Shown piece by piece: positions 18,388 through 27,467 of a stretch of 64,000 nucleotides of DNA; within the stretch, counting starts at the first letter, position 1, and the number at the start of each line of letters is the position of its first letter. The notes below the pieces were generated by a model that was not told where the DNA came from, did no database searches, and saw only the letters and a list, made by a program, of their open reading frames with translations. The DNA is from Promethearchaeota archaeon (GTDB lineage Archaea > Asgardarchaeota > Lokiarchaeia > Sigyniarchaeales > SOKP01): assembly GCA_019057795.1 (NCBI GenBank), contig JAHLWS010000075.1:1-64000 (forward strand). The letters are read 5' to 3'. The position numbers and the translations under genes were made by a program.

Positions 18388-18444
18388 TAATTTTTAATAT
18401 TATTTACATAGGAATAAGATTTTTATTAAAGAGAGGGAGATTTT

Positions 18445-19653
18445 ATGGAGATTTTTGCAATCACAATAAATATTTTAGTTATAGTTATAGGCTATTTTAT
18501 AGGTTCATTAAATCCGGCTTATTTTTTTGGTAGATTAAAAAAATTCGATATAAGAGATAAAGGCGATGGTATTGCTGGCACTGTAAGTGCTTATCGTCAT
18601 TTAGGACTTAAATTTGCAATACCAACAGCGCTATTTGATACTCTAAAAGGTGTTTTTGCTATTTTCATAGCACTGAGTATGGGAGCTGATTTTGTCTTCG
18701 CGCAATTAAGTGGTTTAGCTGCTATTGCGGGACATGTTTTTCCATTTTATATTAAATTTCGCGGTGGTCAAGGAATGGCTTGTACTTCAGGTATCGTACT
18801 TGCTTATTTATTAAATTATATTCTTGTTGGTCCCGAAATGCTTATTTTTCTTTTTTGCTATTTAATTTTTATAATTGTGATTTTTGTTTACATTACTAAA
18901 ACAGGAGTAATTATCGCGCTCATTGTACTTGCTTTAATCGGATATACTGCTCTTATTTATTATCCTGAAAGCCCTTATAATATCTTCTTTTGGATAGTAA
19001 TAACTTATGATATGTCTGTTACTTTTTATGATATGGTAAAAGGGAAGGTATTCAAGATTGAAGACGAAACTTTTAAAGCTCACTGGTGGCGGGTAGCCAT
19101 GAGACCGTTTGCGATTTTATTTATAATATTTTACGTATTTTACCCGCAAATAACTACATTGCAATTTATTGGTATCGTAGCGCTATTTTTTATAGTATTT
19201 GATATTTATAGGTTTATGAGTAAACAAGCAAATGAATTAATAACATCAAAAGTTAAAGCTCTATTAAGGAAAAGCGAATTTAAAAAATTTTCGTCGATGA
19301 CTATCTTCTTAGTTGCGATGTTTATAACTATATTGTTATTTCAGAAAGATATAGCGATTATAGCCTCAACGTTTCTGATATTCGGAGATTCGTTTGGTAA
19401 GCTTTTTGGGTTAGCTTTTGGAAGGCATAAAATATTGGACAAAACTTTAGAAGGTACGCTAGCATATGCGGGAAGTGTCCTTATTATGGGATACATACTC
19501 TATACTAACTTAGAGATTTCTTTGGTTGTTTTAATTCTAGGGTGTATCTCAGCACCTTTAGTTGAAATGTTTTCAATGAAAGTAAATGACAATTTTACAG
19601 TTCCTTTAATAACGGGATCAATTATGACAGTAGCACTATTGTTTGGCCTATAA
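18445..19653 (+). CDS. PlsY-like acyltransferase fused to CTP-type lipid kinase, copy 1 (acyltransferase site altered)
   Basis: 402 residues, ATG with a GAGGGAG site upstream. Residues 1-205 follow PlsY, the membrane enzyme that acylates glycerol-3-phosphate from acyl-phosphate: GSLNPAYFFGRLKK, GHVFPFYIKFRGGQG. The first active-site block, normally close to GSGNPGATN, reads GDGIAGTVS here, and the third block has Tyr where PlsY has His. This half may therefore be inactive or changed in substrate. Residues 215-402 match the phytol/dolichol/diacylglycerol kinase family (VTE5, Sec59, Dgk1): GDSFGKLFGLAFGRHKI, KTLEGT, then VEMFSMKVNDNFTVPL. That half looks intact. I do not know this fusion from characterised proteins. 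Confidence 0.8.
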   Translation: MEIFAITINILVIVIGYFIGSLNPAYFFGRLKKFDIRDKGDGIAGTVSAYRHLGLKFAIPTALFDTLKGVFAIFIALSMGADFVFAQLSGLAAIAGHVFPFYIKFRGGQGMACTSGIVLAYLLNYILVGPEMLIFLFCYLIFIIVIFVYITKTGVIIALIVLALIGYTALIYYPESPYNIFFWIVITYDMSVTFYDMVKGKVFKIEDETFKAHWWRVAMRPFAILFIIFYVFYPQITTLQFIGIVALFFIVFDIYRFMSKQANELITSKVKALLRKSEFKKFSSMTIFLVAMFITILLFQKDIAIIASTFLIFGDSFGKLFGLAFGRHKILDKTLEGTLAYAGSVLIMGYILYTNLEISLVVLILGCISAPLVEMFSMKVNDNFTVPLITGSIMTVALLFGL

Positions 19654-19673
19654 AAAGCCGTAAAAATTCTATT

Positions 19674-19699
19674 CTTTTTTTTTTTTTCATTTTTTTTTA
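19674..19699 (+). terminator. Poly-T terminator after PlsY-kinase copy 1
   Basis: A run of T broken by a CA, starting about 20 bases after the stop codon, fits archaeal oligo-T termination. A similar T run follows the decayed tail at 12745, so tail and terminator were probably copied together. Confidence 0.5.
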
Positions 19700-19847
19700 T
19701 CATACTTAACAACGTAATTTTTCTATGATTTTGATACAACTAAAGTTTAAATATCACTAAATACAAGATAAATATGGATTAAAATGTAAATATTCATGCG
19801 TTATAAAAAAGCCAACAGAAGAAAAGTATCAAACATGAGGATGAGAA

Positions 19848-21053
19848 ATGGAACCCTTAGAAATTATGATTAGCGTATTATGCTTATTTTTTGGCTATTT
19901 TTTTGGTAGTATTAATCCTGGCTATTTTTTTGGGAGACTGAAAAAAATCGATATAAGGGAAGTTGGTTCTAAAAACGCAGGAACAACAAATACATTTCAG
20001 ACGTTAGGGGTGAAATATGGGATCCCCACGGCCATATTTGATATTTTTAAAGGGTTGTTAGTTATTCTAATAGCGTTAAGCTTAGGAACTAACATTGTTG
20101 TGGCTCATTTAAGTGGATTGATGACAATCGTAGGTCACATATTTCCATTCTATTTAAAGTTTAGAGGCGGCCAGGGTGTTGCTGCTGCTACAGGAATACT
20201 TCTTTACTATTTAGTGAATTATTTAATAACCAACCTGGAATTTATCTTCTTTCTATTTTATTTAATTCTTCTTTCAGTAATATTTTATTATATTTCTAGA
20301 ATTGGTACGCTTTTAAGTATTGTAGTGCTTCCCCTTCTTGGCTATTCTATTTACATTTATTTCCCGGATTGTCAATATAACGTCTTTTTTTGGGTTGTAA
20401 TTACCCATATTACTACGATTGGTATTTATAATATCTTGAAAGAAGGTAAATTTAAGATAGAAGACACGGATTTTCAGACATATTGGTGGCGTGTTGCGAT
20501 AAGACCATTTGCGATTATTTTTTTAATATCTTATATTGTTTTCACTAAAGTTCCTTCTTTATTTATACTTGGTAGTGTGACTTTAGCTTTGGTAGTCTTT
20601 GATATCTTTAGATTGATGCATAAAAAAACAAACGAGGTATTGAAGACAAAAGTTAAGGCTTTACTTAGGAAAAATGAAATTAAAACATTTTCGTCATTCA
20701 CCATCTTTTTCGTTGCCTTGTTTCTTACGTTATTGATATTTCCGAAAGAAGTAGCATTCATTGCATCATCCTTTTTAATCTACGGTGATATATTTGGAAA
20801 GCTTTTCGGTTTAGCATTTGGGAGACATAAAATATTGAATAAGACATTAGAAGGAACATTAGCATATTTTGGGAGCGTTCTTATTATGGGATATGTACTC
20901 TATACTAGTTTAAGTATTCCATTGATTGTTTTAATTATAGGTGGCATCTCAGCACCTTTAGTTGAGATGTTTTCAATGAATCTAAATGATAATCTTACAG
21001 TTCCTTTAATAACGGGATCAATTATGACAGTAGCACTATTGTTTGGTTTATAA
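19848..21053 (+). CDS. PlsY-like acyltransferase fused to CTP-type lipid kinase, copy 2
   Basis: 401 residues, ATG, closely similar to copy 1 along its whole length. The acyltransferase half is nearer to canonical: REVGSKNAGTTN, GHIFPFYLKFRGGQGVAAATG and an ITH block near 185 followed by KEGKFKIED. The conserved Lys of the GGKG motif is Gln in both copies. The kinase half has GDIFGKLFGLAFGRHKI, KTLEGT and the DNLTVPL end motif. The predicted product acylates a glycerol phosphate and phosphorylates a lipid alcohol with CTP, in the membrane. Bacterial-type PlsY is rare in archaea, so this bears on whether Asgard archaea make ester lipids. Chemistry is inferred. Confidence 0.8.
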   Translation: MEPLEIMISVLCLFFGYFFGSINPGYFFGRLKKIDIREVGSKNAGTTNTFQTLGVKYGIPTAIFDIFKGLLVILIALSLGTNIVVAHLSGLMTIVGHIFPFYLKFRGGQGVAAATGILLYYLVNYLITNLEFIFFLFYLILLSVIFYYISRIGTLLSIVVLPLLGYSIYIYFPDCQYNVFFWVVITHITTIGIYNILKEGKFKIEDTDFQTYWWRVAIRPFAIIFLISYIVFTKVPSLFILGSVTLALVVFDIFRLMHKKTNEVLKTKVKALLRKNEIKTFSSFTIFFVALFLTLLIFPKEVAFIASSFLIYGDIFGKLFGLAFGRHKILNKTLEGTLAYFGSVLIMGYVLYTSLSIPLIVLIIGGISAPLVEMFSMNLNDNLTVPLITGSIMTVALLFGL

Positions 21054-21121
21054 AAATAATTTTCTTATCAAATTCTTCAAAAAATAATGTTATATTAGAT
21101 AAATCTATCATAATTATAGGA

Positions 21122-21907
21122 ATGTCTTATATTGAGAAAAAGTATAACAATCAGATCTCAGAAGTTTTTGACGACCTCACTAAATTGGAACAAGATATCC
21201 TAAATTTACTTAATTATAAATCCATTAAATATTCTGAAAAGGTCGCAAAATTATGCGCTCTTAGTAACAAAAACATTAATCTCATCCTAAAGAAATATTA
21301 CCCCGAAATTAAAAGAATTGACGATAAGTTAAAGATTAAGTCAAGATTGAAGTTTTATTACGACTTACTAGATAAATTGACCAACTTTATTAGGAGCGTT
21401 GAGGAATTTCAAAAAATTGACGATGAATATTACGATACTATTATTGACTTCATTAACGAGAAAGAAAATTTAATATCAGGTAAATATAAAGGAATTAGTT
21501 CTATCGAGTTAACGGTGTTTTACGACAAGAAAACTCGTGAAGATTTAGAGCGAGTTTTAGCGGAAAAAATCGAAATGGGGAGTAAACAATTCTTTACTTT
21601 CGGATCCTTAGAAACAGAAATTAAAAAAATAGCCAGAATTGCTGGAGCAGATGAGGTGGCGATCCTTAACAATGAAGAAATGCTAAAAAGGGCGGAGTTT
21701 ATTAGTAATCCAAGAGCTATTATTCATTACTCTGTTTATTCTACAGATGAGGAATTGTTGAAAGAAATCGGGAGAGAATTAAAAGAGTATCTTATTTCCA
21801 AGGGTTATGAAGCTGTGATCCTACTTCTAGAAATTACCGATCTTACACTGGAGCAAGAATTTTTAACTGGTTCGATCATTACTAACGCTAATTTAAATCC
21901 TGATTAA
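21122..21907 (+). CDS. Hypothetical protein, 261 aa
   Basis: ATG start, 68 bases after PlsY-kinase copy 2, same strand. The N-terminal 75 residues are helical and could form a helix-turn-helix (LSNKNINLILKKYYPEI). Residues 75-130 look coiled coil. The C-terminal half alternates strands and helices (SIELTVFYDKKTREDLERVL; then PRAIIHYSVYSTDEELLKEI) with no catalytic motif. I do not recognise the family. It could be cotranscribed with the lipid genes or belong with proS, whose start is 138 bases further on. Confidence 0.65.
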   Translation: MSYIEKKYNNQISEVFDDLTKLEQDILNLLNYKSIKYSEKVAKLCALSNKNINLILKKYYPEIKRIDDKLKIKSRLKFYYDLLDKLTNFIRSVEEFQKIDDEYYDTIIDFINEKENLISGKYKGISSIELTVFYDKKTREDLERVLAEKIEMGSKQFFTFGSLETEIKKIARIAGADEVAILNNEEMLKRAEFISNPRAIIHYSVYSTDEELLKEIGRELKEYLISKGYEAVILLLEITDLTLEQEFLTGSIITNANLNPD

Positions 21908-22045
21908 TGAAGGATAATTGATTAGCTAAATTTTAAAAGCCCATATTTGTATATGAAACTATTCATTTCGTCCATGTTTCTTTCTTAAATAGAGTTTTAC
22001 TAATAAAATATTTAACTTTAAAAGTATTTATTTTGATGAGATATT

Positions 22046-23521
22046 ATGGCTAAAAAGAAAAAGGAAGCTCCCTTAACCGGAATAACGGTATCGAAAGAAG
22101 AGGATTTTTCTGGTTGGTATACGGAGCTAATTAACAAAGCAGAGTTAGCGGATATTAGATACAACATTAAAGGTTTTGTTGTTTATCGAGAATGGGCAAC
22201 CATCTCTATAAAGAAGATGTATGCCATATATGAGAAATGCATGGAAGATCATGGACACATGCCCTTAATAATGCCTTCGTTAATTCCAGAATCTAATTTT
22301 TTATTGGAGGCTGATCATGTGAAAGGTTTTGCTCCTGAAGTATTTTGGGTGACCGAAGCAGGTAGTTCAGGAAAGTTATCAGAAAGATTAGCTTTACGCC
22401 CTACAAGCGAGACCGCTTTGTATAAAATGTACTCTTTATGGATTCGGAGTTACAAAGATCTACCTTACAAAAGATATCTTTCGTGCCAGATATGGCGATA
22501 CGAAGGAAAGATGACGAGACCCTTCTTCAGAGCGAGAGAATTTCATTGGATTGAGGGGCACGATGTATTCTCTACGATGGAAGGAGCTGAGAATCAGGTA
22601 TTAGAGGATATGGAAATGACATATCAAATGCTTCAAGATGAATTTGGAATTCCGATCATCTTCTTTGAACGCCCTCAATGGGATAAATTCAGCGGAGCAC
22701 AGAAAACTTTCGCTGCGGATGCTCTAATGGGGTCAGGAAAAGTTCTACAATTGCCTTCAACTCATCTCTTAGGACAAAATTTCGCAAAGCCATTTAATGT
22801 AAAATTTATTGATGCTAATGGAGAGGAAAAATATGGATATCAAACATGTTATGGTCCAGCGATAAGTAGAATATATGGAGCTATGATAGCTCACCTTGGA
22901 GACGACAAAGGATTGATCCTACCTTTCGATATAGCGCCTATCCAAATAGTAATTGTTCCAATTTTGTTCAAGGGTAAGGAACAGAAAGTATTGGAAAAAG
23001 TCAATGATATATATGAAATGCTCAAGGGTAAATATAGCTTAAAAGTTGATGAATCAGACAAATCAATGGGAAATAAATTCTATTACTGGGAATTAAAGGG
23101 AGTTCCTATTCGAATCGAAGTAGGTCCGAAAGACATCGAAAAAAACCAAGTTGTTATCGTTAAAAGACACGATGGTCAAAAATTCTTTGTTAAGGAAAAA
23201 GAATTAGAAAGCTTCATAGATGATATTGCTATCAATTACACGAAAGAAATAAAAGAGAAAAAGTTAGTTGATTTTGAATCGCAAATTGAAGTAGCTTACG
23301 AAAAAGACGCAGCAATTGAAGCGATCAATAACGGTAAAATAGTTTGTTGTGGATTTTGTTCAATAGATAAAGATGGTGAACACTGTGCAGAAGTAGTTGA
23401 AAAAGACATTGGAGGATTTGTTCGTGGTAAGCGAGTTGATGAGGAGAAACATGAGTTTGCGACTTGTTTAATTTGTGGCAAACCAGCAACTTGTACTGTT
23501 TACATTGCTAAAAGTTATTAA
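22046..23521 (+). CDS. proS: Prolyl-tRNA synthetase, archaeal/eukaryotic type
   Basis: 491 residues, ATG, the usual length for the short archaeal form. Class II motifs are present: a motif 2 region RYLSCQIWRYEGKMTRPFFR with the following REFHWIEGH, and LRPTSETALYKMYSLWIRSY. The anticodon-binding domain begins near 295 (APIQIVIVPILFKG). The C-terminal domain has a probable zinc site: CCGFCS and CLICGK with further cysteines. It charges tRNA-Pro in the cytosol. The start is well supported by the conserved KEEDFSGWYTELINKAELAD opening. Confidence 0.97.
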   Translation: MAKKKKEAPLTGITVSKEEDFSGWYTELINKAELADIRYNIKGFVVYREWATISIKKMYAIYEKCMEDHGHMPLIMPSLIPESNFLLEADHVKGFAPEVFWVTEAGSSGKLSERLALRPTSETALYKMYSLWIRSYKDLPYKRYLSCQIWRYEGKMTRPFFRAREFHWIEGHDVFSTMEGAENQVLEDMEMTYQMLQDEFGIPIIFFERPQWDKFSGAQKTFAADALMGSGKVLQLPSTHLLGQNFAKPFNVKFIDANGEEKYGYQTCYGPAISRIYGAMIAHLGDDKGLILPFDIAPIQIVIVPILFKGKEQKVLEKVNDIYEMLKGKYSLKVDESDKSMGNKFYYWELKGVPIRIEVGPKDIEKNQVVIVKRHDGQKFFVKEKELESFIDDIAINYTKEIKEKKLVDFESQIEVAYEKDAAIEAINNGKIVCCGFCSIDKDGEHCAEVVEKDIGGFVRGKRVDEEKHEFATCLICGKPATCTVYIAKSY

Positions 23522-23566
23522 TTATTAATAAAAAGAAAATTGATACCTTAAGCGATATTTATAATT

Positions 23567-23860
23567 TTATCTTTCTGTATATCCAATAAATCCAGCAACT
23601 AAGATTAATATTCCTCCAGCTAAGCTACTAAATATTATTATTACTATACCTAATCCTACAAATAATAGCCAATTCATAGGTACAGGATTACCAGGTCTGG
23701 TAACACTGAGTAAAATAATTACAGCTAGAATAATTGAAATTACTATTAAAATTACTTTAGAAGTATCAATGTTCCTTTCGTTAAAACCTAATATAGTTTC
23801 AATTAATGTAATTACTCCACCTATACCAGCTAACAATTTCATTAAATCTTCTTCTCTCAT
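23567..23860 (-). CDS. Small membrane protein, 97 aa
   Basis: ATG at 23860. Three hydrophobic segments: LLAGIGGVITLIETILGF, VILIVISIILAVIILLSV and WLLFVGLGIVIIIFSSLAGG continuing to the C-terminus. No motif or family is recognised. It converges with proS. The divergent gap to the next rightward gene carries a TGTGTGT/ACACACA hairpin. Confidence 0.6.
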   Translation of the reverse strand: MREEDLMKLLAGIGGVITLIETILGFNERNIDTSKVILIVISIILAVIILLSVTRPGNPVPMNWLLFVGLGIVIIIFSSLAGGILILVAGFIGYTER

Positions 23861-24028
23861 TTCATCACTTTATATTTTATTGTTTATAGAAAATGTTTTA
23901 AGAGCTTTTCCTAGATTTGTGGTGTTCTTCTAGTTATTTAAAACCAATTGGAATAAAATTAAAATTTTTTAACTTATTTTCTATACATCGGTTATTAAAT
24001 TTTGTCATTTGTGTGTAAAAATCGACAT

Positions 24029-24049
24029 TGTGTGTCAAAAGAACACACA
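24029..24049. promoter_or_regulatory. TGTGTGT/ACACACA inverted repeat in a divergent promoter
   Basis: Two 7-base arms (24029-24035 and 24043-24049) with a 7-base spacer. A further GTGTGT lies at 24011-24016. The site sits between the leftward membrane-protein gene and the rightward frameshifted gene and could be an operator. Evidence is symmetry and position only. Confidence 0.3.
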
Positions 24050-24129
24050 TTTTTCTTTTTGTTATCAATTTATATATACTACTTTTCTAATACAATTAAA
24101 CAAATAAATAGTTGAAATTTAAAAAAAAA

Positions 24130-24704
24130 ATGAATACTGAACCAGCAATAGTAATAACTACTGAATTAACAGATTTTTTTAACGAGGATGCTAAATGGAT
24201 GGAATTAGCGTCAACTTCTATTAATTTTAGTGCTCCAACTTTTATTGGATGTATGATTTCTGATAAAGATGGTAAAACTATTGCCATTTTTGAAGCATTC
24301 AAAGGTGCTTTAGAATATTTTATAAAAAAGGATATAAAAGATATAGAAAAGAGAATGAATTTTGATATCGAGCTTATACCTATGTTTATTTGTGCGTTGG
24401 AACGTTTTTCTGACCAAATTTGTATTGAGAATTTAGCAGGAATTAAATTAAAAGGTACAAACATAAAAATGCATTCTATCTTTTGTTTTAGCCAATTCAC
24501 TATTACTTTCTTTTTGAATCCTTTTATCCGCATAAACCCTATGAAAATGTGATTTGTGATTATTTTTTTGATCTCTTTGAGAAATATAAAGAAGAATTTG
24601 AAAATATCTTAAAATTAAGCTCAAACGATTTTATCTCACAAATAGAATTAAAAGGTAGAGAATGGTTAAGAAAATTGAATGAATCATTTCTAAATTCCGC
24701 TTAA
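24130..24704 (+). pseudogene. Frameshifted gene, possibly roadblock/longin-like
   Basis: From an ATG at 24130 (a TTG at 24112 is also in frame) the frame runs into a stop at 24550. Adding one T to the four-T run at 24522-24525 restores a good frame: LNPFYPHKPYENVICDYFFD, continuing through FEKYKEEFENIL to a TAA at 24702. The combined product is about 192 residues. It has the mixed alpha/beta pattern of small Asgard roadblock or longin proteins (GCMISDKDGKTIAIFEAF), but I cannot assign it firmly. Either the gene is broken or the homopolymer was miscalled. Confidence 0.65.
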
Positions 24705-24817
24705 AAATTATCTTCCTTTTTCGCAACCATATTTCCAAGCTTATACTTAGATGTAAAATCCAAAAATTTAAGAGATTTCTAACTTTAAATTGTTCATTAA
24801 TTAGGAAGCTTGATATT

Positions 24818-25723
24818 ATGAACGATTTCATCCAACCTCTATCAGACGAGTATAAAGACATTTACTTTATCCAAGGCGAACTGAATGCTCGGTATCCATA
24901 TTCCCATTCTCTTTTAGTTGGTGATTATCTTATAGATACAGGGATTTCGTCCAAGCGTTTAAAAAAACTGAAGAAATTATTTCCAATAAATCACGTAATT
25001 TTAAGCCATTGGCACGAAGATCACATCTCTGGTAATTATCTATTAAAAGATGCGAAGTTTTATTGTCATTTAAAGGATAAACCACCAATCGAAGATATCG
25101 AAAAGATGATTCCTTATTATAATGTTGCAGGTACACCCATTGAAGATGAAATGAGAAAGCTAATTGAAGTATTGCGGATGAAAAATGTTAAAATAGACGA
25201 TTTAATTGAAGAAAATCAGATTATCGACATTGGAAACGAGTTAAAATTACAAATTATTTATACTCCTGGACATACTGCGGGACATTGTTCATTCTATGAA
25301 CGGAGTACAAAAGTAGCTTTTTTAGGCGATATCGATCTTTCGAAATATCCATACTATGGTAATATTGATGCGAGTTTGATTGAATTTGAGAACTCAATTG
25401 CTAGAATCAAAGATTTAGATGTTAGTATTGTAGTTACGGGGCATAGAGGGGTTATTGAAGGAAGAAGTAAAATTAGAGAAGAAATTGAAAAATACGAATC
25501 GATCTTGCAGGATCGAGACGAGAGGATATTATCCTATTTTCCTGAAAGAAGCAAACCAATTAAACTAATTGATTTAAAATATAAAAATATTATCTACCGA
25601 AAATACACGGCTTTTAAAGATTTTGAAATTATTGCCGAACTTTTAATGATTGAAAAACATTTTGAGAAGTTCCTAAAATACGATATAATTTCGAAAAAGA
25701 AAGATGGCTATATTTTAAATTAA
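24818..25723 (+). CDS. Metallo-beta-lactamase-fold hydrolase
   Basis: 301 residues, ATG. Metal-binding motif SHWHEDH (His64, His66, Asp68, His69), then TPGHTAGH near 150, GDIDLS near 170 and TGHRG near 210 complete the fold. A helical C-terminal domain of about 80 residues resembles the winged-helix end of LACTB2-like proteins. Members of this group act as thioesterases, glyoxalases or ribonucleases, so the substrate is open. No neighbour specifies it. Confidence 0.85.
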   Translation: MNDFIQPLSDEYKDIYFIQGELNARYPYSHSLLVGDYLIDTGISSKRLKKLKKLFPINHVILSHWHEDHISGNYLLKDAKFYCHLKDKPPIEDIEKMIPYYNVAGTPIEDEMRKLIEVLRMKNVKIDDLIEENQIIDIGNELKLQIIYTPGHTAGHCSFYERSTKVAFLGDIDLSKYPYYGNIDASLIEFENSIARIKDLDVSIVVTGHRGVIEGRSKIREEIEKYESILQDRDERILSYFPERSKPIKLIDLKYKNIIYRKYTAFKDFEIIAELLMIEKHFEKFLKYDIISKKKDGYILN

Positions 25724-25761
25724 ATTAAAAATAAAAAAAATAAATAATTATTGTATTATTA

Positions 25762-27222
25762 CTATTTTTCTTTCGCTAATCTTTCCACCTTGCCAGGTAC
25801 TCCATCTTCAACGGATACTGATTCTGGAAGCGTTTTCATCATTTCCTTAATATTGATTCCTCTCTTTGCGAGAGTTTTTCTTCTAAATAGATATACTATT
25901 GCTCCAACAGCAGCGAATGGAAAAACGATTATAGCAATTATTAACCCTGCATCAGGATCAGTGAACAATAGTAGAACAAATATGAGGGAAGTAACAGAAC
26001 CTAATATTCCCATAATCTTTAAAGTCCAAGATGCTGGTTTGAAGCCTGCTTTATCGTGCCACTCAGGAAACTTCTTTGGAAGGATGAATACTGCTAAAGA
26101 TATAGGGATTTGAAGCATGAGCACAACGGTAGCTGTAACGGCGCTCAATAGCACGCCTGCGGTTTCGATGCCATAAGATGGTGCGAGTAAGGGTATAACG
26201 GTTACAAGGAGGAATATTCCAACAACAAGCAAAAGTGTTAATGCTGGTCTTGGTGTTTTGTGTTTTTTATTTACCTTAGTAAAAACTTTAGGAAACAATT
26301 GGTCTCTTGCTGCTACAAGTATGTCTCGAGAATACGCCATGTAAGATGGATGGAGAGTAGAAGCGATAGCAATGGAAATGAGAATTATCATAAACAGAAT
26401 CATTTCGGGAGGTAAGATACCTCCAAGAATGAGAATTTCTGTTACGGTCCCAACTGGACTATCCCATGGTTGAATTCCAGCAACCATTAGCGCTTGTAAA
26501 ACGTATAAAATTGTGAGCACCACCATACTAATTAGTAGCGCACGAGGTATATTCTTTTTTGGATTCTTAATCTCTCCAGCAACATCTAAAATTAAAGTGA
26601 ACCCTGTATAAGAGAAAAAGAAAGTTAAACCCGCAAACAAAACAGGCCCAACACCTATTGGAAACAGGGGTTCAAAATTCGAAGGATTAAAATGTGGAAT
26701 CGCCGCTATTATAAATATCACCATAACAAAAATATCTCCGACAATTGTAAGGATTAATTCGATTAAACCTGAAATTTCTACTTTTATCCAATTTAGGAAG
26801 TAAAAAATGACTAAAGCAGAAATTCCAACTATTAATACAAATAATAATTCCGATTCAGGAGGAATCCCTAAAGCTTGTCCTATAAATACGCCTAATGTCG
26901 CAGCTAAGAAAGCTATAGCAGACCCGACTGCTAAAATCACCAGCCAAACAGTCATGAAACCTCCAAACCCGCCTAATAGTCTACTAGTAATTACATACGT
27001 TCCACCGGTTACGGGAAAAGCAGAACCAATGTAAGCTATGAGATAAGCTACAAAAATAGCGGGAATAACTGCAATTAAATATGAGATGAATATTGCTGGT
27101 CCAGTTCTTGATAGATAAGCTGCTGGCGAAACCCATATTCCCGCCCCGATAACCATTCCAATTATAATAAAGATCGCTATGGGTAAACTAATACCCCGTT
27201 TTAATTCTTTATCTTCAACCAT
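25762..27222 (-). CDS. APC-family amino acid permease
   Basis: 486 residues, ATG, about twelve hydrophobic segments. The first carries the family signature IGMVIGAGIWVSP, and a second conserved block, AGLTFFFSYTGF, lies near residue 195. It should import or exchange amino acids across the cytoplasmic membrane. It precedes, on the same strand, a Glu/Leu-type amino acid dehydrogenase further downstream in the window's leftward sense, which would fit uptake and deamination of amino acids, but the 245-base gap and separate promoters do not prove an operon. Confidence 0.9.
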   Translation of the reverse strand: MVEDKELKRGISLPIAIFIIIGMVIGAGIWVSPAAYLSRTGPAIFISYLIAVIPAIFVAYLIAYIGSAFPVTGGTYVITSRLLGGFGGFMTVWLVILAVGSAIAFLAATLGVFIGQALGIPPESELLFVLIVGISALVIFYFLNWIKVEISGLIELILTIVGDIFVMVIFIIAAIPHFNPSNFEPLFPIGVGPVLFAGLTFFFSYTGFTLILDVAGEIKNPKKNIPRALLISMVVLTILYVLQALMVAGIQPWDSPVGTVTEILILGGILPPEMILFMIILISIAIASTLHPSYMAYSRDILVAARDQLFPKVFTKVNKKHKTPRPALTLLLVVGIFLLVTVIPLLAPSYGIETAGVLLSAVTATVVLMLQIPISLAVFILPKKFPEWHDKAGFKPASWTLKIMGILGSVTSLIFVLLLFTDPDAGLIIAIIVFPFAAVGAIVYLFRRKTLAKRGINIKEMMKTLPESVSVEDGVPGKVERLAKEK

Positions 27223-27467
27223 AATTCTTTCACAAATTTGTCTAGTTTTCTAATTAAATATTACTTTTTTATTAAATTTTAAATTACTTTATTTTTTGGT
27301 AAGAAAATATATAAATGTTTAATTTATATTTGAAAATATTAAAATTTGAGGTTAATATTTTAAAATTTCCTTAGACAACTCAATTAGCAATAATTATTTC
27401 TAATAAAATAGGGAATGTAAAAAAAATAAGAAAAAAATTAATAATTTACAAAGCGGTTTTTTTCAAC

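Noticed and set aside
24096..24533. Minus-strand frame of 145 codons
   Set aside because: It is the mirror of the better supported plus-strand gene, whose composition is more protein-like and which continues after a one-base correction.
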